DNA of 43,924 bases. Source: Bacillota bacterium (lineage in GTDB: Bacteria > Bacillota > JADQBR01). The stretch covers positions 1 to 43,924 of the forward strand of contig JADQBR010000096.1 of the NCBI GenBank assembly GCA_016278515.1, read 5' to 3'. The notes beneath the pieces were generated by a model. That model worked only from the letters and a program-made list of their open reading frames with translations. It searched no databases and was not told the origin of the DNA. This document shows, piece by piece, positions 1-7,397 of the stretch (positions are counted from its first letter, which is position 1; each line of letters begins with the position of its first letter). A program made the position numbers and the translations under genes.

Positions 1-69
1 TTTTTCTATCAAGTAAAGAAAAAAATCATGAAGTCCTTTCGTCGTTAAATTTTATAAGAGCAGCATAAA

Positions 70-115
70 AAAGCCAGTGCAGTTACCGCAAGTAATCGGT
101 TCTGCTGCTGGCTTT
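70..115 (+). terminator. stem-loop, possible terminator of an upstream gene
   Basis: AAAGCCAG at 70-77 is repeated inverted as CTGGCTTT at 108-115, with further partial pairing inside. Only a short T run follows, so it may be a weak terminator for a gene lying left of the window. Confidence 0.45.
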
Positions 116-200
116 ACTTACTGGAATAGTATAAAGATTACTGCGACGGAAATGATACAATAATTAACTACCGTCGAGTTTATCCCAATTGTTATTAAGA

Positions 201-247
201 AAAAGCTCACCATGGGCCTAGATCCGTCACCTGGTGAGCTTTTTATT
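201..247 (+). terminator. intrinsic terminator
   Basis: A 12-bp perfect inverted repeat (AAAAGCTCACCA at 201-212 and TGGTGAGCTTTT at 233-244) ends in a T-rich tract. With the stem-loop at 70-115 it isolates the first gene from upstream transcription. The rest of 1-399 holds no gene that I can recognise. Confidence 0.8.
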
Positions 248-399
248 TGCGTAACTCCAAGAGAAAAATGTTACATTAGATAAAATATCTTAGAACCTTG
301 GTATTAGTGGTTTTAGGGTATTTTATGTCACATGGTAAAATAATTACTTAACTATGTAACGTTTAGTAAAAATGACTTATAAAACCTTTGTCTTTTTTG

Positions 400-428
400 T
401 TGTATTTGGTGTTTTTGGGGTTTATAAT
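400..428 (+). promoter_or_regulatory. sigma-A promoter for the HTH-PIN gene pair
   Basis: TTGTAT at 400-405 and TATAAT at 423-428 are separated by exactly 17 bp. The predicted start near 435 leaves only about 15 nt of leader before the ATG at 450, just enough for the GAGGAGGG ribosome binding site at 437-444. Confidence 0.75.
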
Positions 429-449
429 AGTAATTGAGGAGGGCGTATT

Positions 450-935
450 ATGGAGATTAGTATTGATACTAAACTGTCTAGGCAGGAACTTAAAAAAATT
501 ATATTATTAACAACCGAGTTTAAAATGGAAGGTAAATTAGATCTGACGCACATTCTGACTAAAATGGTAAAGCATTATTTAGAAACCACAGAAGAAGATT
601 TAGAGTTTGAAGATATATTTGATAGTTCAGATTCCCCGTCGAGCTCTTGGATGATTACTCAAAAAATCGATACGGATGAAACAGAAACAGAAAGCATGCT
701 TTCAACTGGTCAGGCAGCGAAGAAAGTTGGTGTTTCTAGTCAAACGGTTTTAAATTGGATAGAGAGCGGGAAGATCGAGGCAATACAAACCCCTGGAGGC
801 CATTGGAGAATACCTGCACATCAATTCAGAACTACAGAAAAACAGGATGAAAAGTTTGATAAATTCTTGAAACGCATGTGGGATAAGCATAAAGATCTAC
901 CGCCAATAACAGACGATGATTTAGAAGGTACTTAG
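450..935 (+). CDS. excisionase/MerR-type HTH protein, putative antitoxin
   Basis: A 161-residue protein. Residues about 84-127 form an excisionase/MerR-like DNA-binding domain (LSTGQAAKKVGVSSQTVLNW, then GKIEAIQTPGGHWRIP, the usual wing). Residues 1-55 are a charged helical region, perhaps for dimerisation, that I do not recognise. Residues 56-82 are an acidic serine-rich linker and the C-terminal 30 residues are highly charged. It is followed after 2 nt by a PIN-domain gene, so the two are almost certainly co-transcribed and translationally coupled. An HTH gene immediately before a PIN gene is the usual type II toxin-antitoxin layout, in which the first product binds its own promoter and the toxin. 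That role is inferred from context; a plain transcription factor is the alternative. Confidence 0.75.
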   Translation: MEISIDTKLSRQELKKIILLTTEFKMEGKLDLTHILTKMVKHYLETTEEDLEFEDIFDSSDSPSSSWMITQKIDTDETETESMLSTGQAAKKVGVSSQTVLNWIESGKIEAIQTPGGHWRIPAHQFRTTEKQDEKFDKFLKRMWDKHKDLPPITDDDLEGT

Positions 936-937
936 GT

Positions 938-1372
938 ATGAAAGTCTTACTAGATACTACTTTATTGGCTTCGGCAATTTTATCTCCCATTGGGCTTGGT
1001 TCTAAAATTATTAAACTTGCTAGAGCAGAAACTTTTTTTATTCCTGTTATATCAGAAGTTATTGTTGCAGAATTTATTGCGATTTGTAGAAGAGGGTTTA
1101 AGGACAGAAGTTTTACTGAAGATGAAATTGATGAATTTTTTGAGGGGTTAAGTCCCCTTTTGGACTACGATTCTGTTGAGAGGGTTAGCATTGGCAAAAA
1201 ATTCATGGCCAATCCAGTTAATCAAAAATGCCCAATCAACGAAGTGCTTTATGTACTTACGCATAAGAAGTACGAACATCTTATATATAGCTCGCCGGTT
1301 AGCAATAAGCTGCAGGAAAATACTGATAAATTTGGGCTTGATTGGGCAGATTTTTTATTGTATGCTCAATAA
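938..1372 (+). CDS. PIN-domain protein, putative toxin with degenerate active site
   Basis: A 144-residue protein starting with a PIN-like first strand (MKVLLDTTLLASAIL). Asp6 and Glu45 (SEVIVAEF) fit the first two acidic metal ligands of PIN ribonucleases. The C-terminal half, where COG1569-type PIN proteins normally carry an Asp before the fourth helix and a TGD motif, reads CPINEVLYVL and IYSSP instead. Those catalytic acids therefore seem lost or displaced, although Glu102 or Asp135/Asp138 might substitute. The gene sits 2 nt after the HTH gene, as a VapC-like toxin would. It may be an inactivated toxin, an RNA-binding relative, or a family with moved ligands. The PIN fold is moderately sure; nuclease activity is doubtful. 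Confidence 0.65.
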   Translation: MKVLLDTTLLASAILSPIGLGSKIIKLARAETFFIPVISEVIVAEFIAICRRGFKDRSFTEDEIDEFFEGLSPLLDYDSVERVSIGKKFMANPVNQKCPINEVLYVLTHKKYEHLIYSSPVSNKLQENTDKFGLDWADFLLYAQ

Positions 1373-1402
1373 AGCCTAATGAAAATTGTTGATTGAGGCT
1401 TT
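1371..1402 (+). terminator. stem-loop after the HTH-PIN pair
   Basis: AAAGCCT at 1371-1377 pairs with AGGCTTT at 1396-1402, overlapping the PIN stop codon. The downstream T run is short, so termination may be partial. Confidence 0.5.
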
Positions 1403-1490
1403 ATCTGGGATGAAATTTGCGTATTTTGAGGAATATTACGTACGTCATTGAAATGTCTATAAGTAAGATTCGTTTTGCGTTTTACCTAAA

Positions 1491-2423
1491 TTATCCTTTG
1501 GTAGCCGTAATTATTTGGCGATCAGCTACTTTATCTAATTTAATATTTTGAAAACCAGCATTAACCAGCCACTCGGTATACTGGTTCAAGGTCCAGGTGC
1601 CACCGTTATGAGTGTTGACCAACATATTTACTGCAAAAACTGCTGCAAAGGGATTTGTGCCTCGGACCATGTCAACAATAGCGATGCGCCCGCCGGAAAC
1701 CAGTACTTGGTTCACTTTGTTGAATAAGTCCTGGTTTTCCTTTTCGCCAAAAATGTGGCAAACATTCCCCAGAAAAGCCAGGTCATAAGGTCCACTGGGC
1801 AATCCAAGATTAAAGTCTCCAGGAACCAATCTAATACCAATTTTTTTCGCTTTCTCTTGCATCAATTGTTGTACTGGTGGAAGATCCAGAACTGTTACTT
1901 CGGCCCCTAAGGTAGTAAAAACACTTCCGTAAATAAGTGGACCGCCACCGATGTCGAGCACTCGTGCACCAGTGGAAATGTCGGCAAGGAGAAAATCCGC
2001 AATTTCGGGAGCACTTTTTTCTGCCCCGTGTCGCATGGCCTCCATAAAATAGAAGGTATTTTCCGGGTCAGGTTCTTTTGGTGCAGGCTGGCCACTAGCC
2101 AGGACGTCAGGCAAATGAGTCCAGGAGCGGATCATATTATATCGATGCATGAAGGAAAAGCCTACATAATTTGGTGCTGCCGGGTTGTAGAGCATTTCCT
2201 GTGCTTCTTTAGTTAGAGTTATCGTTTCTCCCTGCTCTATCACGTAGCCCAAACTAGCTAAAGCCTCAATCACAACCCAAATAGCCCGCGGGTTAAGGTT
2301 CAATTTATTGGCTAGATCAGTATAAGTTGTGTTTCCAGTTAAAGCCTCGATAATCCCGGTTTTTACGGCTGCTCCGAGGATTAAGAGTTCCTGTGGTATC
2401 GTCATCATTTTTTCATCTTGCAT
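1491..2423 (-). CDS. class I SAM-dependent methyltransferase with N-terminal dimerisation winged helix
   Basis: A 310-residue protein with the layout of O-methyltransferase family 2. A winged-helix dimerisation domain covers about residues 8-75 (TYTDLANKLNLNPRAIWVVI). A Rossmann methyltransferase domain follows, with SAM motif I VLDIGGG at about 155-161, an acidic residue after the second strand (VTVLDLPPV) and LAFLGNVCHIF as the catalytic-core strand. The substrate cannot be read from the sequence; relatives act on hydroxylated aromatics, polyketides or other small molecules. An AAGGGGGC site lies about 9 nt before the ATG. The gene follows the DUF1285-like gene on the same strand after about 70 bp and could share its promoter. 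It is isolated from any recognisable biosynthetic cluster. Confidence 0.8.
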   Translation of the reverse strand: MQDEKMMTIPQELLILGAAVKTGIIEALTGNTTYTDLANKLNLNPRAIWVVIEALASLGYVIEQGETITLTKEAQEMLYNPAAPNYVGFSFMHRYNMIRSWTHLPDVLASGQPAPKEPDPENTFYFMEAMRHGAEKSAPEIADFLLADISTGARVLDIGGGPLIYGSVFTTLGAEVTVLDLPPVQQLMQEKAKKIGIRLVPGDFNLGLPSGPYDLAFLGNVCHIFGEKENQDLFNKVNQVLVSGGRIAIVDMVRGTNPFAAVFAVNMLVNTHNGGTWTLNQYTEWLVNAGFQNIKLDKVADRQIITATKG

Positions 2424-2492
2424 AAATAACTGCCCCCTTGTTCATATTGGTTTTTCCGGGCTTACCTTATGATATAATATTAATATACATAA

Positions 2493-2924
2493 CTAATTTG
2501 TTTCCAAGGGATAAGTTTTGCCATCCAGGAGAAGAAAGAATTTCCCAGTCTTTTCTTGTAGGTAGTCCCCTAAGTCCCAAAGGGCCTGACGACTTAACCG
2601 AGTGTCATGCTTCCATCTAAATGTTGCATAAGGCACATTATTTTGGAAAAATAGGGTCTGTGGACTAACTCCGACAATTCTGCTATCAGTAAGTTGCAGT
2701 AATAGTTCCCTGGAATCAATGTTTTTAATGCTCTTTGCTACGTAAGGCGTATGTTCTACTGCTACCGGGTGAATTTGGTCTTTATAATTTATAAAATAAT
2801 TTCCTTGGCTGTCCTTCTCAAGGTGCTTGGCTAATAGTGCTAATATGTCTTGGCGAAACATTTCGGATGAACCATAGTACCAAGTACCATCTCTGCTGAT
2901 AGTTATGGGAATAATAGAATCCAT
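2493..2924 (-). CDS. DUF1285-like protein of unknown function
   Basis: A 143-residue protein when begun at the ATG at 2924, preceded by AAAGGG about 8 nt upstream; an in-frame extension to 3035 runs through the promoter and is unlikely. The N-terminal part (PITISRDGTWYYGSSEMFR, then a helix and GNYFINY...VAVEHTPYVA) resembles the DUF1285 pattern of a PI.I..DGTWFH opening followed by VEDAP. The function of DUF1285 is unknown. It has its own good promoter at 2950-2978 and is transcribed away from the DUF3343-UroD-DUF1858 cluster, so the two transcription units share a short divergent control region. Family assignment is by eye. Confidence 0.65.
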   Translation of the reverse strand: MDSIIPITISRDGTWYYGSSEMFRQDILALLAKHLEKDSQGNYFINYKDQIHPVAVEHTPYVAKSIKNIDSRELLLQLTDSRIVGVSPQTLFFQNNVPYATFRWKHDTRLSRQALWDLGDYLQEKTGKFFLLLDGKTYPLETN

Positions 2925-2949
2925 AGGGAAAACCCTTTCGTTTTGGATA

Positions 2950-2978
2950 ATTATACTATTTTTTTTCTGTTTCTTCAA
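2950..2978 (-). promoter_or_regulatory. sigma-A promoter for the DUF1285-like gene
   Basis: On the minus strand TTGAAG (2978-2973) and TATAAT (2955-2950) are 17 bp apart. On the plus strand a TATACT at 2953-2958 overlaps the same -10, so a divergent plus-strand promoter could lie back to back with it, though no matching -35 is evident. Confidence 0.7.
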
Positions 2979-2994
2979 TTCAGCAACAATGGGG

Positions 2995-3267
2995 ATGAAA
3001 ACGTTGACTAGTACCATTTTAGATTTATTTAACATTTCTAATTACGGAGTTATCACTTTTAATACGACTCACCAGGCATTAAGAAGCGAAAATGTACTAA
3101 AAGAAGCAGGAACCAACTTCCTTTTGATTCCCACACCCAGGCAGATATCTGCCAGCTGTGGCATGGCCGTTAAATTTGTCTGGGGTGATAGTGATTTAAT
3201 AATAGATACTTTGAGGGAAAATAATATTCAATGGAAAGATATCCATCACATTCGCAAGGAGAAATAA
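2995..3267 (+). CDS. DUF3343 putative Se/S carrier-like protein
   Basis: A protein of about 90 residues matching the DUF3343 pattern: YGVITFNTTHQALRSENVLK, then LIPTPRQISASCGMAVKF. The conserved cysteine follows the PTPR segment, as in family members described as sulfur/selenium carrier-like. No biochemical role is established. The start is uncertain: ATG at 2995 lacks a good ribosome binding site, while a TTG at 3004 is preceded by GGGG at a suitable distance. It ends 2 nt before the UroD-like gene, so the two are translationally coupled. Because this genome also encodes SelD and YedF, handling of persulfide or selenium is possible, but that is inference. Confidence 0.75.
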   Translation: MKTLTSTILDLFNISNYGVITFNTTHQALRSENVLKEAGTNFLLIPTPRQISASCGMAVKFVWGDSDLIIDTLRENNIQWKDIHHIRKEK

Positions 3268-3269
3268 AA

Positions 3270-4292
3270 ATGAGCGGTAAGGAAAGGGTTAAGGCGGTTA
3301 TTGCTGGAAAGACACTTACTAGGGTGCCAAGAGGCGAGATTTTTTTGAACAGCTCGCTCTGCGAAAAAATGGCCAGAAAAAAAGGTAGCAAGGAAGATAA
3401 CTTGCGAGAAGTTGTGGATAAACTAGGTTTGGACTTTTATGGCTTGGTGCCCCAATATCCGGCTAAACGGTTTATCAAATTTGACGAAAAAGGACGTGAA
3501 GAATCTCGAGATTATTGGGGGAGAACCTTTTGGACAACTTCGGGTGTTAATGAACAGCTAATTACATACCCTATAGAACATAGAGAACATTTAAAATCTT
3601 ACAAGTTCCCTCAGGTTGATAAATTATCATATTATCCTGACATAAAAGTTTTACAAGAAAAGGGTTTATATGTTTTTGGTGTAGTTGATGGGGTGTTTCA
3701 AGCATCAGCCCGTACTATGGATCTTTTGGATTTCCTGGACCTGTTAGAGGACGAGCCTGAATGGTTAGAAAATATTTTTAGCCAGGCAGTTGAATTTAAC
3801 TATGCTGCAGCTAAATCTTTAAATGATTTAGGTGTGGATGCTGTGATGGTAGCTGATGACATCTCCCATTACCAAGGTTTATTTTGTTCAAACCAGGCAT
3901 TTTTCAAATGGGTAGCTCCCTATCAAGAGACTCTTTTCAATAAGATATCTCAATTGGGTAAGCCGATATTTTTTCATTCTGACGGGAACATTATGCCTAT
4001 AATGGATTGGCTGGTATCTACTAAAGTAATCGGTATCCATTCCTTAGAACCGGTGCCTGCAATGAATTTGATGTATCTTAAGCAACAATTCGGTGAAAAA
4101 CTTGTTTTTATGGGTGGTATAGGCTTAACGGAGCTGTCTAACAATAGCGTTGAAGGAATTAAGACTTTGGTATCTCAGCGGGTTGAATTAATGAACCAAG
4201 GGGGGCGGTACTTACTTTCAACTGCCAGTGGTTTCCTGGGTAAAGAAATTGCAGTAAACTCCATTCAAGCAATGTATCTTTTTGACGAGTAG
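3270..4292 (+). CDS. uroporphyrinogen decarboxylase-family (MtaA-like) methyltransferase
   Basis: A 340-residue UroD-superfamily TIM barrel. The ATG at 3270 has AAGGAG 7-13 nt upstream. Family signs include KERVKAVIAGKTLTRVPRG at the start, DYWGRTFW with a P..HREHLKSYKFP segment, ADDISHYQG in the middle and MGGIG near the end. True HemE motifs are absent. The His-X-Cys zinc motif of corrinoid:thiol methyltransferases such as MtaA reads FFHSDG around His236, with Asp in place of Cys, so ordinary zinc-dependent thiol methylation is not supported. It lies between a DUF3343 gene and a DUF1858 gene. It may be a methyltransferase of another kind or act on a corrinoid or sulfur carrier. Superfamily sure, reaction unknown. 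Confidence 0.8.
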   Translation: MSGKERVKAVIAGKTLTRVPRGEIFLNSSLCEKMARKKGSKEDNLREVVDKLGLDFYGLVPQYPAKRFIKFDEKGREESRDYWGRTFWTTSGVNEQLITYPIEHREHLKSYKFPQVDKLSYYPDIKVLQEKGLYVFGVVDGVFQASARTMDLLDFLDLLEDEPEWLENIFSQAVEFNYAAAKSLNDLGVDAVMVADDISHYQGLFCSNQAFFKWVAPYQETLFNKISQLGKPIFFHSDGNIMPIMDWLVSTKVIGIHSLEPVPAMNLMYLKQQFGEKLVFMGGIGLTELSNNSVEGIKTLVSQRVELMNQGGRYLLSTASGFLGKEIAVNSIQAMYLFDE

Positions 4293-4359
4293 TACTATTA
4301 GGTGGTTTACATTATCCGGAAGTTTTATTACAATAAAGATAACTTTGGGAGGTGACGTT

Positions 4360-4554
4360 ATGGTAACGAAAGAAATGGGTATTACGGAAGTTGTAACAAA
4401 GTATCCTAACTCAGCAAAAATCTTTATGGAGTATGGAATGGGCTGTTTAGGATGCGCAGCTGCTCAGTTTGAGAATATCGAGCAAGGTGCCAAGGCCCAT
4501 GGAGTGGATGCTGAGGCTTTAGTTAAGGCGATAAACGAATCAATTAAACAGTAA
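4360..4554 (+). CDS. DUF1858 redox-disulfide domain protein
   Basis: A 64-residue protein that is a single DUF1858 domain: an EMGITEVVTKYPNSAKIFMEYG helical start and then the signature GMGCLGCAAAQFENIEQGA. The CxxC pair is the conserved redox disulfide seen in hybrid-cluster-protein-associated domains. The ATG at 4360 is preceded by GGGAGGTG at good spacing. It lies 67 bp after the UroD-like gene and probably belongs to the same operon. It is likely a small cytosolic redox or cluster partner; its target is unknown. Confidence 0.85.
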   Translation: MVTKEMGITEVVTKYPNSAKIFMEYGMGCLGCAAAQFENIEQGAKAHGVDAEALVKAINESIKQ

Positions 4555-4576
4555 GAAATTTCCCTGGGGGTTTGGT

Positions 4577-5203
4577 GTGCTGAAGTATTATTGGACAGTA
4601 GGACAGGCTGCAAACGTTGAAATAGTAGTGAAGAAGTCGCGGTTTATTGCCTTTCTGTGCCCCGTGAAAGATGAAGACGAAGCAGTTAGTTTTATAGACC
4701 AAGTTAAAAGCCGGCATAAAGACGCTACTCATAATGTACCTGCTTTTATAGTTGGTATTGAACAAAGAAAACAACGATGCAGCGACGACGGGGAGCCCAG
4801 TGGAACTGCAGGGCTCCCTGTTTTAGATGTGCTGAAGCGAAATGAGTTAACCAACGTGGCAGTTGTTGTTACTCGATATTTTGGCGGTATTAAGCTTGGA
4901 AAAGGTGGCTTAATAAGGGCTTACAGCCAAGCCGCTCAACAGGGAATAGCCGCAGCACGCAAACAATTAATGAGGCTTTATGTAGAATTGGCGGTTAAGA
5001 CAGATTATAGTTGGATAGGGATCATAGAAAGAGAGACAGGGCAGCTTAATTGTTTAAAGGGAAAAGATGAATTCCTGGAATTGGTAACTTTAAATTATTA
5101 CGTGCCAATTGAACAGAGGGAAATGTTGCATAAAAGAATTATCAATGCAACTAATGATGGCGTCGACCTATATTGGGGTGACCTAAAATATTTTAATAAA
5201 TAA
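4577..5203 (+). CDS. yigZ: YigZ/IMPACT family protein
   Basis: A 208-residue IMPACT-family (UPF0029) protein. The N-terminal domain carries the signature KKSRFIAFLCPV, HKDATHNVPAFI, CSDDGEPSGTAGLPVL and VTRYFGGIKLGKGGLIRAY. The C-terminal domain of about 70 residues fits the second ferredoxin-like domain (DUF1949). Eukaryotic IMPACT regulates Gcn2; bacterial members are linked to ribosome or translation factors but lack a firm biochemical function. It starts at GTG 4577, 22 nt after the DUF1858 gene, with a run of G as ribosome binding site, and a strong terminator follows, so it probably closes this operon. Confidence 0.9.
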   Translation: MLKYYWTVGQAANVEIVVKKSRFIAFLCPVKDEDEAVSFIDQVKSRHKDATHNVPAFIVGIEQRKQRCSDDGEPSGTAGLPVLDVLKRNELTNVAVVVTRYFGGIKLGKGGLIRAYSQAAQQGIAAARKQLMRLYVELAVKTDYSWIGIIERETGQLNCLKGKDEFLELVTLNYYVPIEQREMLHKRIINATNDGVDLYWGDLKYFNK

Positions 5204-5212
5204 CTGAGTTTC

Positions 5213-5252
5213 AAAAGACCCTTCTGCCTAGGCAAAAGGGTCTTTTATCTTT
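5213..5252. terminator. bidirectional intrinsic terminator
   Basis: AAAAGACCCTT at 5213-5223 and AAGGGTCTTTT at 5236-5246 form an 11-bp stem with T-rich flanks in both directions. It ends the IMPACT gene on the plus strand and can serve the convergent small membrane gene. Confidence 0.85.
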
Positions 5253-5253
5253 T

Positions 5254-5397
5254 TTAAAATGTATAAGTTAGAAATATTGAAACTGCAGCAAAACCTATTA
5301 GCATAAGGAAAGCCATAAAAGTGGATGCGTGTTTTTGTTCTTCCGTTTCTGGTTTATAATAGGTCTGCATCAATGGTACGGTTTTATCGTTGGCCAA
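5254..5397 (-). CDS. small single-span membrane protein
   Basis: A 47-residue protein begun at the TTG at 5397, which has AAAGGAGG about 9 nt upstream; the longer in-frame extension crosses this site and is unlikely. The N-terminal 25 residues are polar (KPETEEQKH) and residues about 26-46 form one transmembrane helix ending at the C terminus. The shape is like small accessory subunits of membrane complexes, such as cytochrome oxidase subunit IIa, but no oxidase gene is nearby and I do not recognise it. The strong ribosome binding site supports real translation. Confidence 0.6.
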   Translation of the reverse strand: MANDKTVPLMQTYYKPETEEQKHASTFMAFLMLIGFAAVSIFLTYTF

Positions 5398-5554
5398 TTT
5401 ACATTCCCTCCTTTGAAAAAGTGTGCAGTTAAATTTTATTTCGCCAATAAAGACAATATTCCTGCCAATGACAAAGCTTACAACTAAAAAGGCATTAAGC
5501 AAATCAAAACTGCATATTCATTAATTAGTTTCCAAATTATTGGGGGGACGCTAA

Positions 5555-5833
5555 GTGTGGTTTTTATTAAAAGATAAATACGTTTTTGGTATGGCATTAA
5601 TAAGGGTGATATCAGGATGCATCGAAATAACTGCAGCATTGCTGATGCTTTACTTCAACCGTGTCGAAACAGCCCTTAAAATAAATGGAGTACTGGCCTT
5701 CCTTGGCCCAACGTTTTTGTTTATTGTCATGGGGTTAGGATTATTGGGGTTAGCCGGTAAAGTACCCATAAGCAAAATGCTGATAATAATGGCTGGTGTC
5801 GGGTTAATATTTTATGGTTTAAGTAAAGGTTAA
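5555..5833 (+). CDS. yqhV: YqhV-like (DUF2619) membrane protein
   Basis: A 92-residue protein resembling Bacillus YqhV: ALIRVISGCIEITAALLML for helix one, then a short loop with NRVETALKINGVLAFLGP, a second helix (FLFIVMGLGLLGLAG) and a third near the C terminus. YqhV belongs to DUF2619; in Bacillus its gene lies upstream of the spoIIIA sporulation operon, which is not present here. A GGGGGG run precedes the GTG start. It overlaps the convergent MFS gene by 4 bp. Family match good, function unknown. Confidence 0.75.
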   Translation: MWFLLKDKYVFGMALIRVISGCIEITAALLMLYFNRVETALKINGVLAFLGPTFLFIVMGLGLLGLAGKVPISKMLIIMAGVGLIFYGLSKG

Positions 5834-7239
5834 TGATGTTTTCGTCTAAGCCAAAAGAATAATAGTGTTAGACCAGAGGCAGCACCTGTTAATGGCTTCC
5901 ATAAGTTAATTAGCCCTTTTCTTGTGCTTGGCGTTGTTACCTTTGTCGCATCTTTTGGAGGAGAGCTGTTATGTTCTTCCCCTTCATCTTTAATATCGGG
6001 AGAACCATTTGGGTCTTCTGAGCTTGTTTCAGGTTGGTTATTGGCGCTGAGTTCTTTCTTGCTTACCAAAAAGAAGCTTATTAATAGAGAGGCCAAGGCT
6101 ATGCCGCTTCCGCCCCAGAACATTGTTCCTTTGCCCAGCTCCAATAATTTGCTGTAAGTTGGGGGACCTGCGGCCACACCAAAAAAACGGACGGTGCCGT
6201 AGAGGGCAGTTATACCGCCGCGCTCTGCTAAGGGTGCGGCGCTGGTTACGGTGGTATTTACTGCCGGAAGGACAAGCCCTGTACCTGTCCCCATAATTAA
6301 AATTGCAATAAAGAATATAATATTAATTTTAAAGACAGATAAAATAATTAGTGCCAAAGACAGTACCGCCAACCCGCCGACGATAAAGGGTTTCATTAGG
6401 CCTGGGCTGTTTTTTAGCATTCTGCCAGAAACGAAGGAAGTTATGGACATGGCAAGTACCGGTCCGGCTAACGCAAAGCCTTTAATTACACCCTTCAAAC
6501 CGTATTCAACTTCAAGAATGTCTGACAGATATGAAAGAATGCCAAACAAGGTAAAGAGGACAATGCTGGCAGCTAAATAAGAGCCAATAAGAGACTTGCC
6601 GCTCTGGGAAAATACTTTTTTAATTCCTTGGAAATAATTTGCGAAAGAGTTATTTTTTTGTTTAGGCTTGGGTTCTTTTATTAGAAACCAGACTGCTAAG
6701 GCAATGGGGATGGCCAGTGCAGCATAAACGAAAAAAATGGCATACCAAAATAGTAATGCGATCAGGGAGCCCAAAATAGGGCTAATGACCTTACCCAGCC
6801 CGTTGGCTGCCTCTACCGAGCCTTGGGCCTGGCTTCTTTGATTACCGGTGAAGATGTCACTGACTAAAGCCATGGCGATTGGGCCGGTGCCAGCTGCGCC
6901 AATACCTTGTACAACTCTGCCGGCAAGGAGTAAAGGATAGGCTTGCTGTTGGTAAATGATTGGAGCAATTCCCGAAATAACTCCGCCAAATGCATATAAT
7001 ATCAAAGATGGAACTATAATTAGTTTTCTGCCGATTTTATCTGATAAAAATCCTAGAATAGGAATACATATTCCGGCTGGGATGGAAAACAGGGTGATGG
7101 TTAAGCCGACTTGAAATTGCGATATGTTCAAGGTTTTCTGCATTTCTGGAAATACGGGGATTAACATGGAGTTTCCTAAAACCATCAGTAAAGGAACTCC
7201 ACCTAAGGCAATTAATTGAATAATTGAATCTTTTTTCAT
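5830..7239 (-). CDS. MFS drug/metabolite exporter with C-terminal tail
   Basis: A 469-residue major facilitator superfamily transporter. It has about 12 helices in residues 8-400, with the DHA-type motif A (GFLSDKIGRKLIIVP) after helix two and the motif C-like segment GIGAAGTGPIAMAL. Such proteins are proton antiporters for drugs or small metabolites. Unusually, helix 12 is followed by a charged, Ser/Pro/Thr-rich linker of about 45 residues and one further hydrophobic segment ending FFWLRRKHH, giving a likely 13th helix. AAAGGAGG precedes the ATG. It is monocistronic and convergent with the YqhV-like gene. The substrate is not evident. Confidence 0.88.
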   Translation of the reverse strand: MKKDSIIQLIALGGVPLLMVLGNSMLIPVFPEMQKTLNISQFQVGLTITLFSIPAGICIPILGFLSDKIGRKLIIVPSLILYAFGGVISGIAPIIYQQQAYPLLLAGRVVQGIGAAGTGPIAMALVSDIFTGNQRSQAQGSVEAANGLGKVISPILGSLIALLFWYAIFFVYAALAIPIALAVWFLIKEPKPKQKNNSFANYFQGIKKVFSQSGKSLIGSYLAASIVLFTLFGILSYLSDILEVEYGLKGVIKGFALAGPVLAMSITSFVSGRMLKNSPGLMKPFIVGGLAVLSLALIILSVFKINIIFFIAILIMGTGTGLVLPAVNTTVTSAAPLAERGGITALYGTVRFFGVAAGPPTYSKLLELGKGTMFWGGSGIALASLLISFFLVSKKELSANNQPETSSEDPNGSPDIKDEGEEHNSSPPKDATKVTTPSTRKGLINLWKPLTGAASGLTLLFFWLRRKHH

Positions 7240-7397
7240 TGTTTGCCTCCTTTATTCAGTCAGAGCATAGTTTCCCCAAGATGAGATAAAAAAATTAAGG
7301 TAAATTTTAAGTGTATCTGTCCTGTTCTGTTGTCACCGGACAAAAAAATAATGAATAGTGTAATAGCAAAGTGTTTCTAAAAGGGGATGAATTATTG

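Noticed and set aside
2438-3035. N-terminal extension of the DUF1285-like protein to 3035 and of the DUF3343 protein to 2905
   Set aside because: The two extensions overlap each other across the promoter region and the family homology begins at the inner starts.
7330-7350. TTGTC-ACCG-GACAA palindrome upstream of comA
   Set aside because: Short arms and no matching known operator; could be part of a promoter, but evidence is too thin to list.
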